From Duganella zoogloeoides (lineage in GTDB: Bacteria; Pseudomonadota; Gammaproteobacteria; Burkholderiales; Burkholderiaceae_D): DNA of 64,000 bases. A program made the translations under genes and the position numbers. Location: assembly GCF_034479515.1 (NCBI RefSeq), contig NZ_CP140152.1, positions 2,294,001-2,358,000 on the forward strand, read 5' to 3'. Of this stretch, positions 26,194-39,312 are shown in pieces. Position 1 is the stretch's first letter. Each line of letters begins with the position of its first letter. Under the pieces are notes generated by a model that saw nothing but the letters and a program-made list of their open reading frames with translations, did no database searches and was not told the origin of the DNA.

Positions 26194-26815
26194 ATCTGCG
26201 ATTCTTGCTGCGCGCGCGTGCCGCCACCAGGGCCAGACCGGCCAGCAGCATGGCGTACGTGGCAGGTTCAGGCACGGCTGATACGTTGCCGCGCGCCAGG
26301 ATCGACCGCACGGTCAGGAAATCGGAATACTCGCCAGTACGGTCGGTGACCAGTGCGAACGGCCGCACGCCGGTCGGGGTAGTCAATTCCCTGGCAAAAA
26401 ATGCGAAGCCGCCCGAAATGCCGTCAGCGTCGCCGTAACTGGTATCGCCGCGCGGGTCGGTGCCCACCACCACGCGCTGGCCGATCAGCTCGCGGCTGAA
26501 GTCCATCGGTCCCATGGCATAGAACAGGATCGAGGAAAAGTCCTGCATGCCGAACACGCCGTTGCCGGACGAGGCGCCGCTGACGGTCAGCTTCAGGCCG
26601 GTAACTCGGCTGATATCGATAGGGTGGGGAACGGCGGGCGCGGTGTCGATCAGTGCCGAGTCGAGCGTCAACTCGGCAAACGCCGTATCGACGCCGCTGG
26701 CGTTGGCCCATTTGATATCGAACGTCACCATCCCGGCCTGCGCCAGCGGCGCCACGGTCAAGGCGCACAGCGCGGCAGCCGCGACGGCCATCTTTTTCAA
26801 CGAATTCATCATCAT
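26192..26815 (-). CDS. PEP-CTERM sorted secreted protein
   Basis: This protein of about 207 residues has signal peptide 'MMMNSLKKMAVAAAALCALT...AQA'. It ends with a textbook PEP-CTERM tail: 'VPEPATYAMLLAGLALVAARAR' followed by basic residues. Such tails are recognised and cut by an exosortase (EpsH/XrtA) in exopolysaccharide-producing betaproteobacteria. The mature part is beta-rich, of low complexity, and without a recognisable enzyme motif. The exact start among three consecutive ATGs (26815, 26812, 26809) is uncertain; AGGAC lies before them. No exosortase gene is in this window, so it must be encoded elsewhere. Confidence 0.85.
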   Translation of the reverse strand: MMMNSLKKMAVAAAALCALTVAPLAQAGMVTFDIKWANASGVDTAFAELTLDSALIDTAPAVPHPIDISRVTGLKLTVSGASSGNGVFGMQDFSSILFYAMGPMDFSRELIGQRVVVGTDPRGDTSYGDADGISGGFAFFARELTTPTGVRPFALVTDRTGEYSDFLTVRSILARGNVSAVPEPATYAMLLAGLALVAARARSKNRR

Positions 26816-27041
26816 CAGTCCTGCTATCGGTAAGGGGATTCTTGTATGGAAGTCATGCAACCGATGCAATATAACTGTGACTATGTGAAGGCGCAACCTT
26901 TAACGCGCAAACGTGATTGGCGCGCGACAGATATCGCCTGCGGTGCTTCGTTGTGCTCGCTTTCAACTAACGGAAATTGAGGTTGATGCTGGGGAGCGCG
27001 CACCGGCCAACAAGTGTTGGCACGGTCTACGGGGAGGTGAA

Positions 27042-27223
27042 TCAGGATGCACGCCGAAGTAACTTGCGCAGGCGATAGTTGTCAGCAACGAGGCCCAGCA
27101 ACGCCACAATCATTAAACGGCGAAGCCATATTTGCCGGAGAAATGCCAGAACGCCCATGCCGAGCCCGAGCATATCAACGCCCAAAGCAATAGCGATAAA
27201 TTATCTTTTGCTGTCGTTTTCAT
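27042..27223 (-). pseudogene. Small two-helix membrane protein gene apparently split by a frameshift
   Basis: One frame (27223 to 27113) reads MKTTAKDNLSLLLWALICSG... and ends '...FSGKYGFAV' with TAA. A second ATG overlaps that stop (TAATG), and its frame (27113 to 27042) reads MIVALLGLVADNYRLRKLL and then stops. Joined, they make one plausible 60-residue protein: a TM helix, a short loop, a second TM helix and a basic tail. Adding one T to the run before the TAA would restore 'FAVLMIVALLG'. It may be a real frameshift, a sequencing error, or two translationally coupled peptides. The surrounding 26897-27041 holds nothing I can support. Confidence 0.45.
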
Positions 27224-27516
27224 GGTTTCGATGCAATGTATCTGCAAGAGTAGCGGCCGATGGCGTTTGGCTGATAGATCGCTGGGGCTTTTTGCAACAC
27301 AGGTGTAAGCCAAGCGCGATCTATCTGGTGCCTCCTCGCTAATAGTAAAACATCTGCGATGCTCACGCCACCGGCTAGTGTGCGGCCGGTCGCCACCGCG
27401 AGACTGCCGATACACGCCCCAACATAAAACGCAGCGGACAGCGCCGCCACTGTCGCTAATTTTTCAAGGCGCGTACCGGCGCCGACAAGGAAGCATATGC
27501 TGGCGCGCGCAGCCAC
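27220..27516 (-). CDS. Possible small membrane protein, start unclear
   Basis: This 98-residue frame overlaps the following small gene by ATGA (27220-27223). The translation has a hydrophobic segment (LATVAALSAAFYVGACIGSLAV), a hydrophilic helix (IADVLLLARRHQIDRAWLTPVLQKAPA) and a Cys/Tyr/Arg-containing end. The composition looks protein-like, not shadow-like. The only starts are a GTG at 27516 without a clear ribosome site and nothing better upstream, and it lies only 12 bp before the MFS stop at 27529. It may be a fragment of a decayed gene. No family recognised. Confidence 0.35.
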   Translation of the reverse strand: MAARASICFLVGAGTRLEKLATVAALSAAFYVGACIGSLAVATGRTLAGGVSIADVLLLARRHQIDRAWLTPVLQKAPAIYQPNAIGRYSCRYIASKP

Positions 27517-27528
27517 ATCTGACTTGTG

Positions 27529-28743
27529 TCATTTGCCGGGGGCTGCCTGTGAATTGTTCGTCCCTGCCACCGCCCAAAAAACCAGCGCCGCCAGGCTTAC
27601 TCCGGCGCCGAGTGTGCACACGCCGTGCCAGCCGGCGATGTCGAATACCGCTGTTGCCGCCCAGGCGCCCGTGCCACTGCCCACCGCGTAGAACAACATG
27701 TAGCAGCCCACCAGCCGGCTATGCGCCTCGTTGCCTCCCCGGAAAATCAGGCTCTGGTTGGTGACGTGTAGCGCTTGCACGCCAAGATCGAGCATTAATA
27801 TGCCAAGTACCAGCATGAACGCGGTGGGGGCTGCGCCGGCGCCGGGGGCAAAAGCCGCGCTCAGGGGTAGCCATGACAGCAATAGCAGTACCAGCGCGAC
27901 AGCGCTGGTGCGCCGGCTGTGACCATGGTCGGCCCACTGGCCGGCGCGGGCGGCGGCCAGCGTGCCGCCCAGTCCGACCAGGCCGAAGGCGCCGATGGCG
28001 GTGTGCGAATAGTGATAAGGGGCGGCACTGAGCGGCAACACCAGCGCGCTCCACAAGATGTTGAACGCGGCGAACATCAACAGCGCGATCACGCCGTGCA
28101 CTCGCAGCACGCGGTCGTCGCGCAGCAGTGTGAACATCGAGGCAAGCAGGCGCGGATAGGATAGCGCTGCTTGCTGAACAGGCAACACCGGCAGCAGCCG
28201 CCACAGCAGCACAGCCATCACCAGCATCGCCATGGCCGAGCCGCCGTACACCGCGCGCCAGCCGGCCAGGTCGGCCACTGCGCCGGCCACCACGCGCGCC
28301 AGCAGCAAGCCCGACACTACGCCACCTTGCGCCGCGCCGACCACGGCGCCGCGCTCCGACGCATCGGCCGCTGCCGCCGCATAGGAAATCAGGCCCTGGG
28401 TCATGGCTGTGCCCAGCAAACCGACCATCAGCATGACAGCCATCAACCATCCTGCGCTGCTGGCGCTGGCCGCCGCCAGCAGCGCCACCACCAGGGCCAG
28501 CATTTGCCACAGCATCAGGCGCCGGCGTGGCAGCAGGTCCCCCAGCGGTACCAGCAACAGCAAGGCCAGCACGCTGCCGGCCTGGGTGGCGGTGACCACA
28601 ACGCCGATGGCGGCACGCGCAATGCCGAAGTCATCGGCCAGCGCACCGAGCAGCGGCTGGGCGTAATACACGTTGGCGACGCAGAAGCCGCTGGCGCAGG
28701 CAAACAACACCACCAGTGGACGGGGCAGGGAAGGGCTGTACAT
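27529..28743 (-). CDS. MFS transporter (DHA-type efflux, YnfM/CynX-like)
   Basis: This 404-residue, 12-TM inner-membrane transporter has the MFS signature loop in 'GDLLPRRRLMLWQML'. 'SGFCVANVYYAQPLLGALADDFGI' near the N-terminus is typical of the YfiS/YgaY-type drug:H+ antiporter subgroup often paired with HxlR or LysR regulators. The frame continues upstream through the regulator region, but the ATG at 28743 follows GAGG and gives the normal N-terminus. It diverges from the HxlR regulator across 85 bp with a long dyad, strongly suggesting control by that regulator. Likely export of a toxic organic compound; substrate unknown. Confidence 0.9.
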   Translation of the reverse strand: MYSPSLPRPLVVLFACASGFCVANVYYAQPLLGALADDFGIARAAIGVVVTATQAGSVLALLLLVPLGDLLPRRRLMLWQMLALVVALLAAASASSAGWLMAVMLMVGLLGTAMTQGLISYAAAAADASERGAVVGAAQGGVVSGLLLARVVAGAVADLAGWRAVYGGSAMAMLVMAVLLWRLLPVLPVQQAALSYPRLLASMFTLLRDDRVLRVHGVIALLMFAAFNILWSALVLPLSAAPYHYSHTAIGAFGLVGLGGTLAAARAGQWADHGHSRRTSAVALVLLLLSWLPLSAAFAPGAGAAPTAFMLVLGILMLDLGVQALHVTNQSLIFRGGNEAHSRLVGCYMLFYAVGSGTGAWAATAVFDIAGWHGVCTLGAGVSLAALVFWAVAGTNNSQAAPGK

Positions 28744-28756
28744 GAATACCTCAAAG

Positions 28757-28812
28757 TGGTTGCAAATTAAAACCAGTTGAAGTGTAAGTATTTTGGTTTT
28801 AAAATGCAACCA
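28757..28812. promoter_or_regulatory. Long inverted repeat, likely HxlR operator between divergent genes
   Basis: The left arm GGTTGCAAATTAAAACCA (28758-28775) and right arm TGGTTTTAAAATGCAACC (28794-28811) match as inverted repeats at 16 of 18 positions, with one more T-A pair outside. An 18-bp spacer lies between. The dyad fills the 85-bp gap between the MFS gene and the HxlR-family gene. Confidence 0.75.
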
Positions 28813-28828
28813 ATTATCTGGAGAAATT

Positions 28829-29284
28829 ATGGCCAAGCGAAAGTCGATGCAGGACGATGCCTGCCCGGTGGCGCGGTCGCTGGACCTGGTCGGCGACCGC
28901 TGGTCGCTGCTGCTGGTGCGCGATGCGTTCGACGGCATCCGCCGTTTCAGCGACTTCCAGCGCAACCTCGGCGTGGCGCGCAACATCCTGTCGGACCGGC
29001 TCGCAACGCTGGTGGAGGCGGGCGTGCTGGCGGTGCAACCGGCGTCCGACGGCACGGCGTACCAGGAATACGTGCTCACGGCCAAGGGCGAAAGCTTGTT
29101 CCCGGTGGTGGTGGCGCTGCGCCAATGGGGGGAGCGGCAACTGTTTGCGCCGGGTGAACCGCACTCGCAACTGCTGACGACGGCTACGAAGCAACCGCTT
29201 GCGCCCATGTTGCCGAGCAACGCAGCGGGGCAAGTGGTACAGTCACACGATACATTCGTGAACAAATTGCCACACGATAAATAG
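28829..29284 (+). CDS. HxlR-family winged-helix transcriptional regulator
   Basis: This 151-residue dimeric DNA-binding protein has the diagnostic N-terminus 'DACPVARSLDLVGDRWSLLLVRDAF' with the conserved Cys and 'GDRWSLLL'. The wing/recognition helix is 'GIRRFSDFQRNLGVARNILSDRLATLVEAGVL', followed by 'EYVLTAKGESLFPVVVALRQWGE'. HxlR proteins often sense electrophiles or quinones through the N-terminal Cys. The start is at 28829 after CTGGAGAA. It is divergent from an MFS exporter, and the long dyad between them is its probable operator. The acyl-CoA dehydrogenase pair starts 14 bp after its stop, so it may be co-transcribed with them. Confidence 0.93.
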   Translation: MAKRKSMQDDACPVARSLDLVGDRWSLLLVRDAFDGIRRFSDFQRNLGVARNILSDRLATLVEAGVLAVQPASDGTAYQEYVLTAKGESLFPVVVALRQWGERQLFAPGEPHSQLLTTATKQPLAPMLPSNAAGQVVQSHDTFVNKLPHDK

Positions 29285-29298
29285 ACGATGGAGACAGC

Positions 29299-30489
29299 AT
29301 GGATTTGAGCTATACGGCAGCGGACCTGGCGTTCCGCGACAAGGTGCGCGCTTTTCTAGCCGCCAACCTGCCGCCCGATTTGCAAAAGAAGGTGCGCAAC
29401 CATCTGCGCCTGACGCGCAACGATTACGTGCGCTGGCACCAGATCGCCGCACGCCAGGGCTGGTCGGCGCCGGGCTGGCCGGTGGAGTACGGTGGGCCCG
29501 GCTGGACACCCACCCAGCGCCATATCTGGGAAGAAGAGTGCGGCCGCGCGGGCACGCCGCAAATCCTGCCGTTCGGCGTCAACATGGTGGCGCCCGTGAT
29601 CATGGCGTTCGGCAGCGCCGCGCAAAAAGCGCATTACCTGCCGCGCATCCTCAATTGCGAGGACTGGTGGTGCCAGGGCTATTCCGAACCCGGTTCCGGT
29701 TCCGACCTGGCCTCGCTCAAGACGCGCGCGGTGCGCGTCAACGACGTGTACATCGTCAACGGCCAGAAAACCTGGACCACGCTGGCCCAGCACGCCGACA
29801 TGATGTTCTGCCTGGTGCGCACCGATCCCGACGTGCGCAAGCAGGAGGGCATCTCGTTCCTGCTGATCGACATGACGTCGCCCGGCATCACGGTGCGGCC
29901 CATCATCACGCTCGACGAGGAACACGAGGTCAACGAAGTATTTTTTGAGAATGTGCGGGTGCCGGCGGTCAACCTGGTGGGCCAGGAAAACAAGGGCTGG
30001 ACTTACGCCAAGTACCTGCTGGGCCACGAACGGACCGGGATTGCCGGCGTGGGCCGCTCCAAGCGCGAGCTGGCGTTCCTGAAAAAACTGGCGATGGAAC
30101 ACACCCGACACGGCAAGCCGCTGTTGCAGGACCCGCTGTTCGCCAGCAAAGTGGCCAACGTGGAAATCGAACTGATGGCGCTGGAAACCACGGTATTGCG
30201 CGTGATTACCAGGCAAGCGCACTCGCCGGGACCGGAAGCATCGCTGCTCAAGATACGCGGCACCGAAATCCAGCAGTGGCTGACGGAATTGATGATCGAA
30301 GTGCTGGGTCCGAATGCGCTGCCGTTCGACCTCGCCTACCTGGACGGCGACAGCGAGCACGCGGTGACCGGCGACGACGCTGGTGCGCCGCTGGGCGCCA
30401 ACTACCTGAATATGCGCAAGACATCGATTTACGGCGGCAGCAACGAAATTCAGAAAAACATCATCGCCCAGATGATCCTGGGACTGTGA
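29299..30489 (+). CDS. Acyl-CoA dehydrogenase, pimeloyl-CoA dehydrogenase large-subunit type
   Basis: This 396-residue FAD enzyme has 'WPVEYGGPGWTPTQRHIWEEE', the FAD/substrate loop 'GYSEPGSGSDLASLKTRA', 'YIVNGQKTWTTLAQHADMMF', 'GISFLLIDMTSPGI' and the C-terminal 'KTSIYGGSNEIQKNIIAQMILGL'. A second, shorter dehydrogenase follows 9 bp downstream. Such large/small pairs (PimC/PimD-like) form heteromers that oxidise dicarboxylyl- or unusual acyl-CoAs. The start ATG follows GGAGAC. Position behind an HxlR regulator suggests regulated catabolism, though the inducer is unknown. Confidence 0.92.
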   Translation: MDLSYTAADLAFRDKVRAFLAANLPPDLQKKVRNHLRLTRNDYVRWHQIAARQGWSAPGWPVEYGGPGWTPTQRHIWEEECGRAGTPQILPFGVNMVAPVIMAFGSAAQKAHYLPRILNCEDWWCQGYSEPGSGSDLASLKTRAVRVNDVYIVNGQKTWTTLAQHADMMFCLVRTDPDVRKQEGISFLLIDMTSPGITVRPIITLDEEHEVNEVFFENVRVPAVNLVGQENKGWTYAKYLLGHERTGIAGVGRSKRELAFLKKLAMEHTRHGKPLLQDPLFASKVANVEIELMALETTVLRVITRQAHSPGPEASLLKIRGTEIQQWLTELMIEVLGPNALPFDLAYLDGDSEHAVTGDDAGAPLGANYLNMRKTSIYGGSNEIQKNIIAQMILGL

Positions 30490-30498
30490 GGGGACGGC

Positions 30499-31632
30499 AT
30501 GGACTTTAATTTCACCGACGATCAGCAGCAGTACGGCGACGCCCTGCGGCGCTGGATCGACAAGCATTACACGTTCGAGACGCGCCAGCGCATCGTCCAT
30601 TCCACCGCCGGCGTGTCCAACGCGGCGTGGCAAGCATTGGCCGAGCTTGGCATGACCGCGCTGCCGGTGCCATCAAGCCAGGGCGGCTTCGACGGCGACG
30701 CCATCGACATGCTGGTGGTGATGCAGGAACTGGGGCGCGGCCTGGTGGTCGAGCCGTATTTCGCCACCGCCTGGGGCGCGTACTTCCTCCAATTGGCCGG
30801 CAACCAGTACCACCTGTTGCAGGACGTGGCCGAAGGCCGCGCCAAACTGGCGTGCGCGCTCGGTGAAAAGCACTCGCGCTACGACCTGGCCGACATCAAG
30901 ACCCTGGCTGCGGTCAACGGCGAGGGCTACCGCATCGACGGCACCAAGACCGTGGTGATCCACGGCGCCCAGGCCGATGCGCTGATCGTCTCGGCCCGCA
31001 GCGCCGGCGGCCAGCGCGACGTCAACGGCATCAGCCTGTTCGTGGTGCCCACCGACACCCCGGGCCTGACCATGCGCGACTACCGCACGCTCGACGGCCA
31101 GCGCGCGGCCACGGTGCAGTTCAGCCACGTGGCGGTGCCGGCGTCGGCGCTGCTGGGACGGCTCGGCGCCGGCTGCGACATGCTCGACGAGGCGGCCGAC
31201 TTCGGCGTCAGTTTGCTGTGCAGCGAAGCGCTGGGCGTGATGAATGCGCTGTTTTCCAGCACCCTGGACTACATCAAGACACGCAAGCAGTTCGGGGTGC
31301 CGATCGGCAGCTTTCAGGCCTTGCAGCATCGCATGGCCGACATGTATATCCACCTCGAGCAGGCGCGGTCGATGGCAATGCTGGCAGCGGTGCGCATGTC
31401 GTGCGGCGACCCCGGCGAACGGCGTCGAATCGTGTCGGCCGCCAAGGTGAGGGTGGGGCAGGCGGCCAGGTTCATCGGCCAGGAAGCGGTGCAACTGCAC
31501 GGCGGCATGGGCGTCACCGACGAACTGCCCGCCTCGCACCACTTCAAGCGCCTGGCCGTGATCGAACGCACCTTGGGCGACATCGACCACCATCTCGAAC
31601 GCTTCGCCGCCCAGAAGGCGTTTCAGCCGTAG
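30499..31632 (+). CDS. Acyl-CoA dehydrogenase, pimeloyl-CoA dehydrogenase small-subunit type
   Basis: This 377-residue protein has an acyl-CoA dehydrogenase fold that is more diverged: the N-terminal domain 'MDFNFTDDQQQYGDALRRW', 'MQELGRGLVVEPYFATA', 'GYRIDGTKTVVIHGAQADALIV', and the C-terminal helical domain 'TLDYIKTRKQFGVPIGSFQALQHRMADMYI' with 'QLHGGMGVTDELPASHHFKRL'. The pairing with the larger enzyme 9 bp upstream suggests a heteromeric dehydrogenase. Only this one keeps the full 'R-K-Q-F-G' helix in its C-terminal domain, as is usual for the small subunit of such pairs. It ends 2 bp from the stop of the convergent diguanylate cyclase gene. Confidence 0.9.
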   Translation: MDFNFTDDQQQYGDALRRWIDKHYTFETRQRIVHSTAGVSNAAWQALAELGMTALPVPSSQGGFDGDAIDMLVVMQELGRGLVVEPYFATAWGAYFLQLAGNQYHLLQDVAEGRAKLACALGEKHSRYDLADIKTLAAVNGEGYRIDGTKTVVIHGAQADALIVSARSAGGQRDVNGISLFVVPTDTPGLTMRDYRTLDGQRAATVQFSHVAVPASALLGRLGAGCDMLDEAADFGVSLLCSEALGVMNALFSSTLDYIKTRKQFGVPIGSFQALQHRMADMYIHLEQARSMAMLAAVRMSCGDPGERRRIVSAAKVRVGQAARFIGQEAVQLHGGMGVTDELPASHHFKRLAVIERTLGDIDHHLERFAAQKAFQP

Positions 31633-31634
31633 CG

Positions 31635-32548
31635 TCAGTCGCGGTGGTAGCGGTTGCGGCCACCCTGCTTGGCCTGGTAGAGCTTGGCATCGGCGCTGCG
31701 GATCAGGGCGTTGGCGTCCTGGCGTTCCAGCGGCGGCATGGCCGTGGCCAGGCCCATGCTGACGGTGACGATGGGGGCGGTGGACGATGCCTCGTGCGCC
31801 ACCGCCAGCTTGCGCACCTCGTCCTGGATGCGCTGGGCCACTACCTCGGCGCCTTCCGGCCCTTCCTGCGGCAGCAGCAGGATGAATTCCTCGCCGCCGT
31901 AACGGGCCAGTAAATCCTGCGGTCGAGCGGCGCAGCGTTTCATGGTCGCGCTCACCTGTTGCAGGCACAGGTCGCCGGCCTGGTGGCCGTAGCGGTCGTT
32001 GTACAGTTTAAAGTGGTCGATGTCGATCATGATCAGCGACAGCGGCAGGTTGGCGCGCGCGCAGCGGCGCCATTCCGATTCCAGGCGGTCGTTGAAGTGG
32101 CGGCGGTTGGCCACGCCGGTCAGGCCGTCGGTCAGGCTCAGCTCGCGCATGGCGTCGGCCTGGCGCTTGATGGTCAGCTGGCTGCGCACCCGCGCCCGCA
32201 CCACGGCAACGTTGAACGGCTTGCTGATGAAATCGACCGCACCCGCTTCCAGGGCCCGGGTTTCATCCTCGGGCTGGCTCAGGGCAGTGACGAAAATTAC
32301 CGGGATATCCTGCAGGCGCGGCGAGGCCTCAAGCGCAGCGCACACGGCGTAACCATCCATGCCGGGCATGACGGCGTCGAGCAGGATCAGGTCCGGCTGC
32401 TGCGCCAGCGCGACGTCGATGGCTTTTTCGCCGGACAGGGCAAACAGCACCTCGTGCTCGTCGCGCAGCGCTTGGTGCAGGATCTGGACGTTTTCCATGG
32501 CGTCATCCACCACCAGTATCCGTCCATTCCTGGCCAGGTCGGTCCAGC

Positions 32549-32552
<4 letters not shown>
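31635..32552 (-). CDS. Response-regulator diguanylate cyclase (REC-GGDEF), last gene of the minus-strand pilus operon
   Basis: This 305-residue cytoplasmic protein has a receiver domain at residues about 10-130 ('RILVVDDAMENVQIL', phosphoacceptor Asp in 'DLILLDAVMPGMDGYAV', Lys in 'FISKPFN'). A GGDEF domain is at about 140-305 ('LTDGLTGVANRRHF', 'DIDHFKLYNDRYGHQAGD', active site GGEEF). RPQD lies five residues before GGEEF and fits the RxxD inhibitory I-site, so product feedback is likely. It makes c-di-GMP from GTP when phosphorylated. Its ATG overlaps the stop of the hybrid kinase gene by 4 bases, making the kinase the obvious partner. It is WspR/PleD-like in logic, with one receiver. Confidence 0.94.
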
Positions 32553-37135
<4,583 letters not shown>

Positions 37136-37168
37136 TGGCGAAACTCCTGGTCGTTGGGCCGGCCTGCG

Positions 37169-37750
37169 CTAGAAGAATACGGCGGTGCGCTGGATCACGC
37201 TGCCGTTGTTGGTGTAGGGCGCGGTGGCGCGCACCGAGCCGGTGTCGAACTTGCCGTCGTCGAGCTTGCTGTCAATCTGCTCGGCGAAACCGTCCGGCAG
37301 GTTGTCGAGGCGCACGCCGTTGCCGCCGCGTCCGCCCACGGCGTCGTTGTAGATATACACGGCGCCGCCCTGGGCGCTGGTCATGAAGTCGGTGGTGCCG
37401 TTGAATGACCCGGTGATGAAGCCTGCCAGCGCCAGGTGTTGCGGCGCCAGCAGGTATTCGGCGATCTGGCCGTCGCCATTGCCGTTGCCGGTGGCCCCGG
37501 GCGCGTGGGTGGTGCCTTGCACGTCGTCGCCGGGCAGGGCGCGGAACTTGTCCTGGTAGGCGTTGACGGCCGAGGTGAGCGAGGTCGATTGCTGGATGAT
37601 GTTTTTGACGCGGGCGCTGTCGATCAGGCTTTGCCCCTTGAGCACGCCGCCGAGCAACAGCCCGATGATCACCAGCACGATGGCAATTTCCACCAGGGTA
37701 AAGCCGGCTTGCCGCGCAGGCTGGCGTAAGGAGTGACGGAATGCGCGCAT
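37169..37750 (-). CDS. Likely major pseudopilin of the minus-strand locus
   Basis: This 193-residue prepilin has a 16-residue basic leader (MRAFRHSLRQPARQAG), then the processed segment 'FTLVEIAIVLVIIGLLLGGV' with Glu at mature position 5. The continuation 'LKGQSLIDSARVKNIIQQ' and 'FRALPGDD' is typical of a widespread pseudopilin type that serves as a major or core subunit. The C-terminal domain is Gly/Asn-rich with no disulfide pair. The start at 37750 follows AAAGGA; upstream in-frame TTG/ATG codons lack a site. It is the only minus-locus pilin with a visible gap before it (54 bp), so it may be expressed at a higher level. Processing by PilD is inferred. Confidence 0.88.
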   Translation of the reverse strand: MRAFRHSLRQPARQAGFTLVEIAIVLVIIGLLLGGVLKGQSLIDSARVKNIIQQSTSLTSAVNAYQDKFRALPGDDVQGTTHAPGATGNGNGDGQIAEYLLAPQHLALAGFITGSFNGTTDFMTSAQGGAVYIYNDAVGGRGGNGVRLDNLPDGFAEQIDSKLDDGKFDTGSVRATAPYTNNGSVIQRTAVFF

Positions 37751-37804
37751 GGGAAATCCTTTCTTTAAAACAGCTTGTAGATCTATCGACATATTACCGC
37801 AGCG

Positions 37805-38533
37805 CTAACGCCCGGTGGGGTGGTTCTGTTGCTGCTGCTGAAGCTGTTGCAGACGGTCGGCCAGGAACTTCAGTTCGCGCGGATCGGTGACCTGGCCGCT
37901 GTCGAGCAGGCCGCCGACCAGGGTGCGGGCAGCATCGAGCTCGTTCATGTCTTCCAGGATGAAGATTTCCAGTTGCCGCGCCCAGTCCGGCACCTGGGGG
38001 GATGTGGCGTACAGGCGGATGTCGCGGGCATAGGCGCGTGCCAGCGGCAGGTCGTGCAGACGGTGCCTGGCCACCAGCGCCGCATGGGCCAGCCACGGCC
38101 AGCGGCGGTCGGGATCTTCGGCAAAACGGGCGTGGACGAAGTCGAGCATGAGCCGGGCGCGCGTCGGGTCGCCGACGGCGCCGTACACCTGGCTGGCGGC
38201 CAGTAGCGGCGACTGGCCGCGCGGGTCGAGCTCAAGCACGCGTTGCAGCCAGCCGATCACGGTGGGGTAGTCGAGTTCGCGCCACGCCACGCTGACGCCG
38301 GCCTGCTCGTCAGCACCCTGCACGTACAGCATGGTCAGCCGCGCCAGCGCCACCGGCTCGCCCAGCGCCGCCAGTTGTAACGCCGCACTCGACGGCGCCG
38401 GCGGCAGCGCCCGCGCCCGTGCCGTATCGAGCGGGCGGCTGGCTTGCCAGCCGATGTTCAGCAGCAGGGCCAGCACCAGCAGCAGCCACACGCCGCGCGG
38501 CACCGCCGTCAATGGCTTTTGCGGGGCCGCCAT
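37805..38533 (-). CDS. Single-pass membrane protein with helical repeats, coupled to the ABC permease
   Basis: This 242-residue protein has one N-terminal TM segment (GVWLLLVLALLLNIGWQAS). A periplasmic, wholly helical TPR-like region follows ('TVIGWLQRVLELDPRGQSPLLAASQVYGAVGDPTRARLMLDFVHARF', 'LPLARAYARDIRLYATSPQVP'). It ends in a Gln run (LQQLQQQQQNHPTGR). The ATG at 38533 shares one base with the permease stop (TGATG); a TTG at 38536 is an alternative. Placement beside the permease suggests an accessory subunit. By position it might play the part of PilG in the Myxococcus pilGHI transporter, but I see no direct sequence evidence. Confidence 0.7.
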   Translation of the reverse strand: MAAPQKPLTAVPRGVWLLLVLALLLNIGWQASRPLDTARARALPPAPSSAALQLAALGEPVALARLTMLYVQGADEQAGVSVAWRELDYPTVIGWLQRVLELDPRGQSPLLAASQVYGAVGDPTRARLMLDFVHARFAEDPDRRWPWLAHAALVARHRLHDLPLARAYARDIRLYATSPQVPDWARQLEIFILEDMNELDAARTLVGGLLDSGQVTDPRELKFLADRLQQLQQQQQNHPTGR

Positions 38534-39312
38534 CAAATTTGCTTGCGGTAAAGATCAAACAGGCCGGCGCCGGCCATCAGAGCCACGTACAGCGCGGTCT
38601 GCACCACGATCGCCAGCAGGTCGGCGCCGCTGCCGCCGTGGTACACCAGCCAGTCGCTGCGGGTAAACCGGTCCAGGTGCGGCAGCAGCAGGCGCAGCAG
38701 GTCGATGCCACCCCCCAGCACGTGCTGGCCCAGCGTATCGGCCGTGGCGCCCGCCTGTTTCATCAGTTGCAGGGCGCCGATGGCGCGCGCCATCAGGTAA
38801 AACGCCGTTGCTGCGGCCAGCGCCGGCAGCACCTGCTGCAAGGTCAGCACGCATAGCAGGCTGAAGGCGGCCACGATCCAGCACTCGCACAGCAATGAAA
38901 ATGCCCAGAGCGCGGCCTGGTCCGGCGGCGCCAGGGCCAGCGCCAGGCCGCCGAACAGCAGTGCCGGCAGCACGGCCAGAATGCCGAAGCCGGCCAGCTT
39001 GCCGGCCAGGTACACGGCACGCGGCATGGGCAAGGCCAGCAGCATTTCCAGCCCCTTGTCACTGGCTTCACGCACCATGCTGGTGATCACAAAAGTAGCC
39101 ACCAGAAACACGCTGGCCATCCGCAGCACGGCGCCCAGTAATGCCGCCTGCAACTGTTGGCTTTCGGTCAGCGCCAGTTCCTGCAGAAAACCGGCCAGGC
39201 CCACCGCGCCCAGCGCGGCGGCGATCAGCAGCCACAGCAGCCGATTACGCAGCGCTTCGAGCAGCGTGTAGCGGGCGATGGTGACAGCCATGGACAGGTG
39301 CATGCGTCTCAT
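38533..39312 (-). CDS. ABC-2 type permease inside the pilus operon
   Basis: This 259-residue integral membrane protein has six hydrophobic segments. The start 'MAVTIARYTLLEALRNRLLWLLIAAAL' and 'LVATFVITSMVREASDKGLEMLLALPMPRAVYLAGKLAGF' are characteristic of NosY/ABC-2 export permeases, where the 'E...LLLALPMPR..YLAGKL' cytoplasmic helix contacts the ATPase. Its ATG overlaps the preceding pseudopilin stop (ATGA). The only matching ATPase is the first gene of the same operon (51998-52714), nine pilus genes away. Together they form a complete transporter. Substrate unknown; Myxococcus PilH/PilI, required for pilus assembly, is the precedent. Confidence 0.85.
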   Translation of the reverse strand: MRRMHLSMAVTIARYTLLEALRNRLLWLLIAAALGAVGLAGFLQELALTESQQLQAALLGAVLRMASVFLVATFVITSMVREASDKGLEMLLALPMPRAVYLAGKLAGFGILAVLPALLFGGLALALAPPDQAALWAFSLLCECWIVAAFSLLCVLTLQQVLPALAAATAFYLMARAIGALQLMKQAGATADTLGQHVLGGGIDLLRLLLPHLDRFTRSDWLVYHGGSGADLLAIVVQTALYVALMAGAGLFDLYRKQI

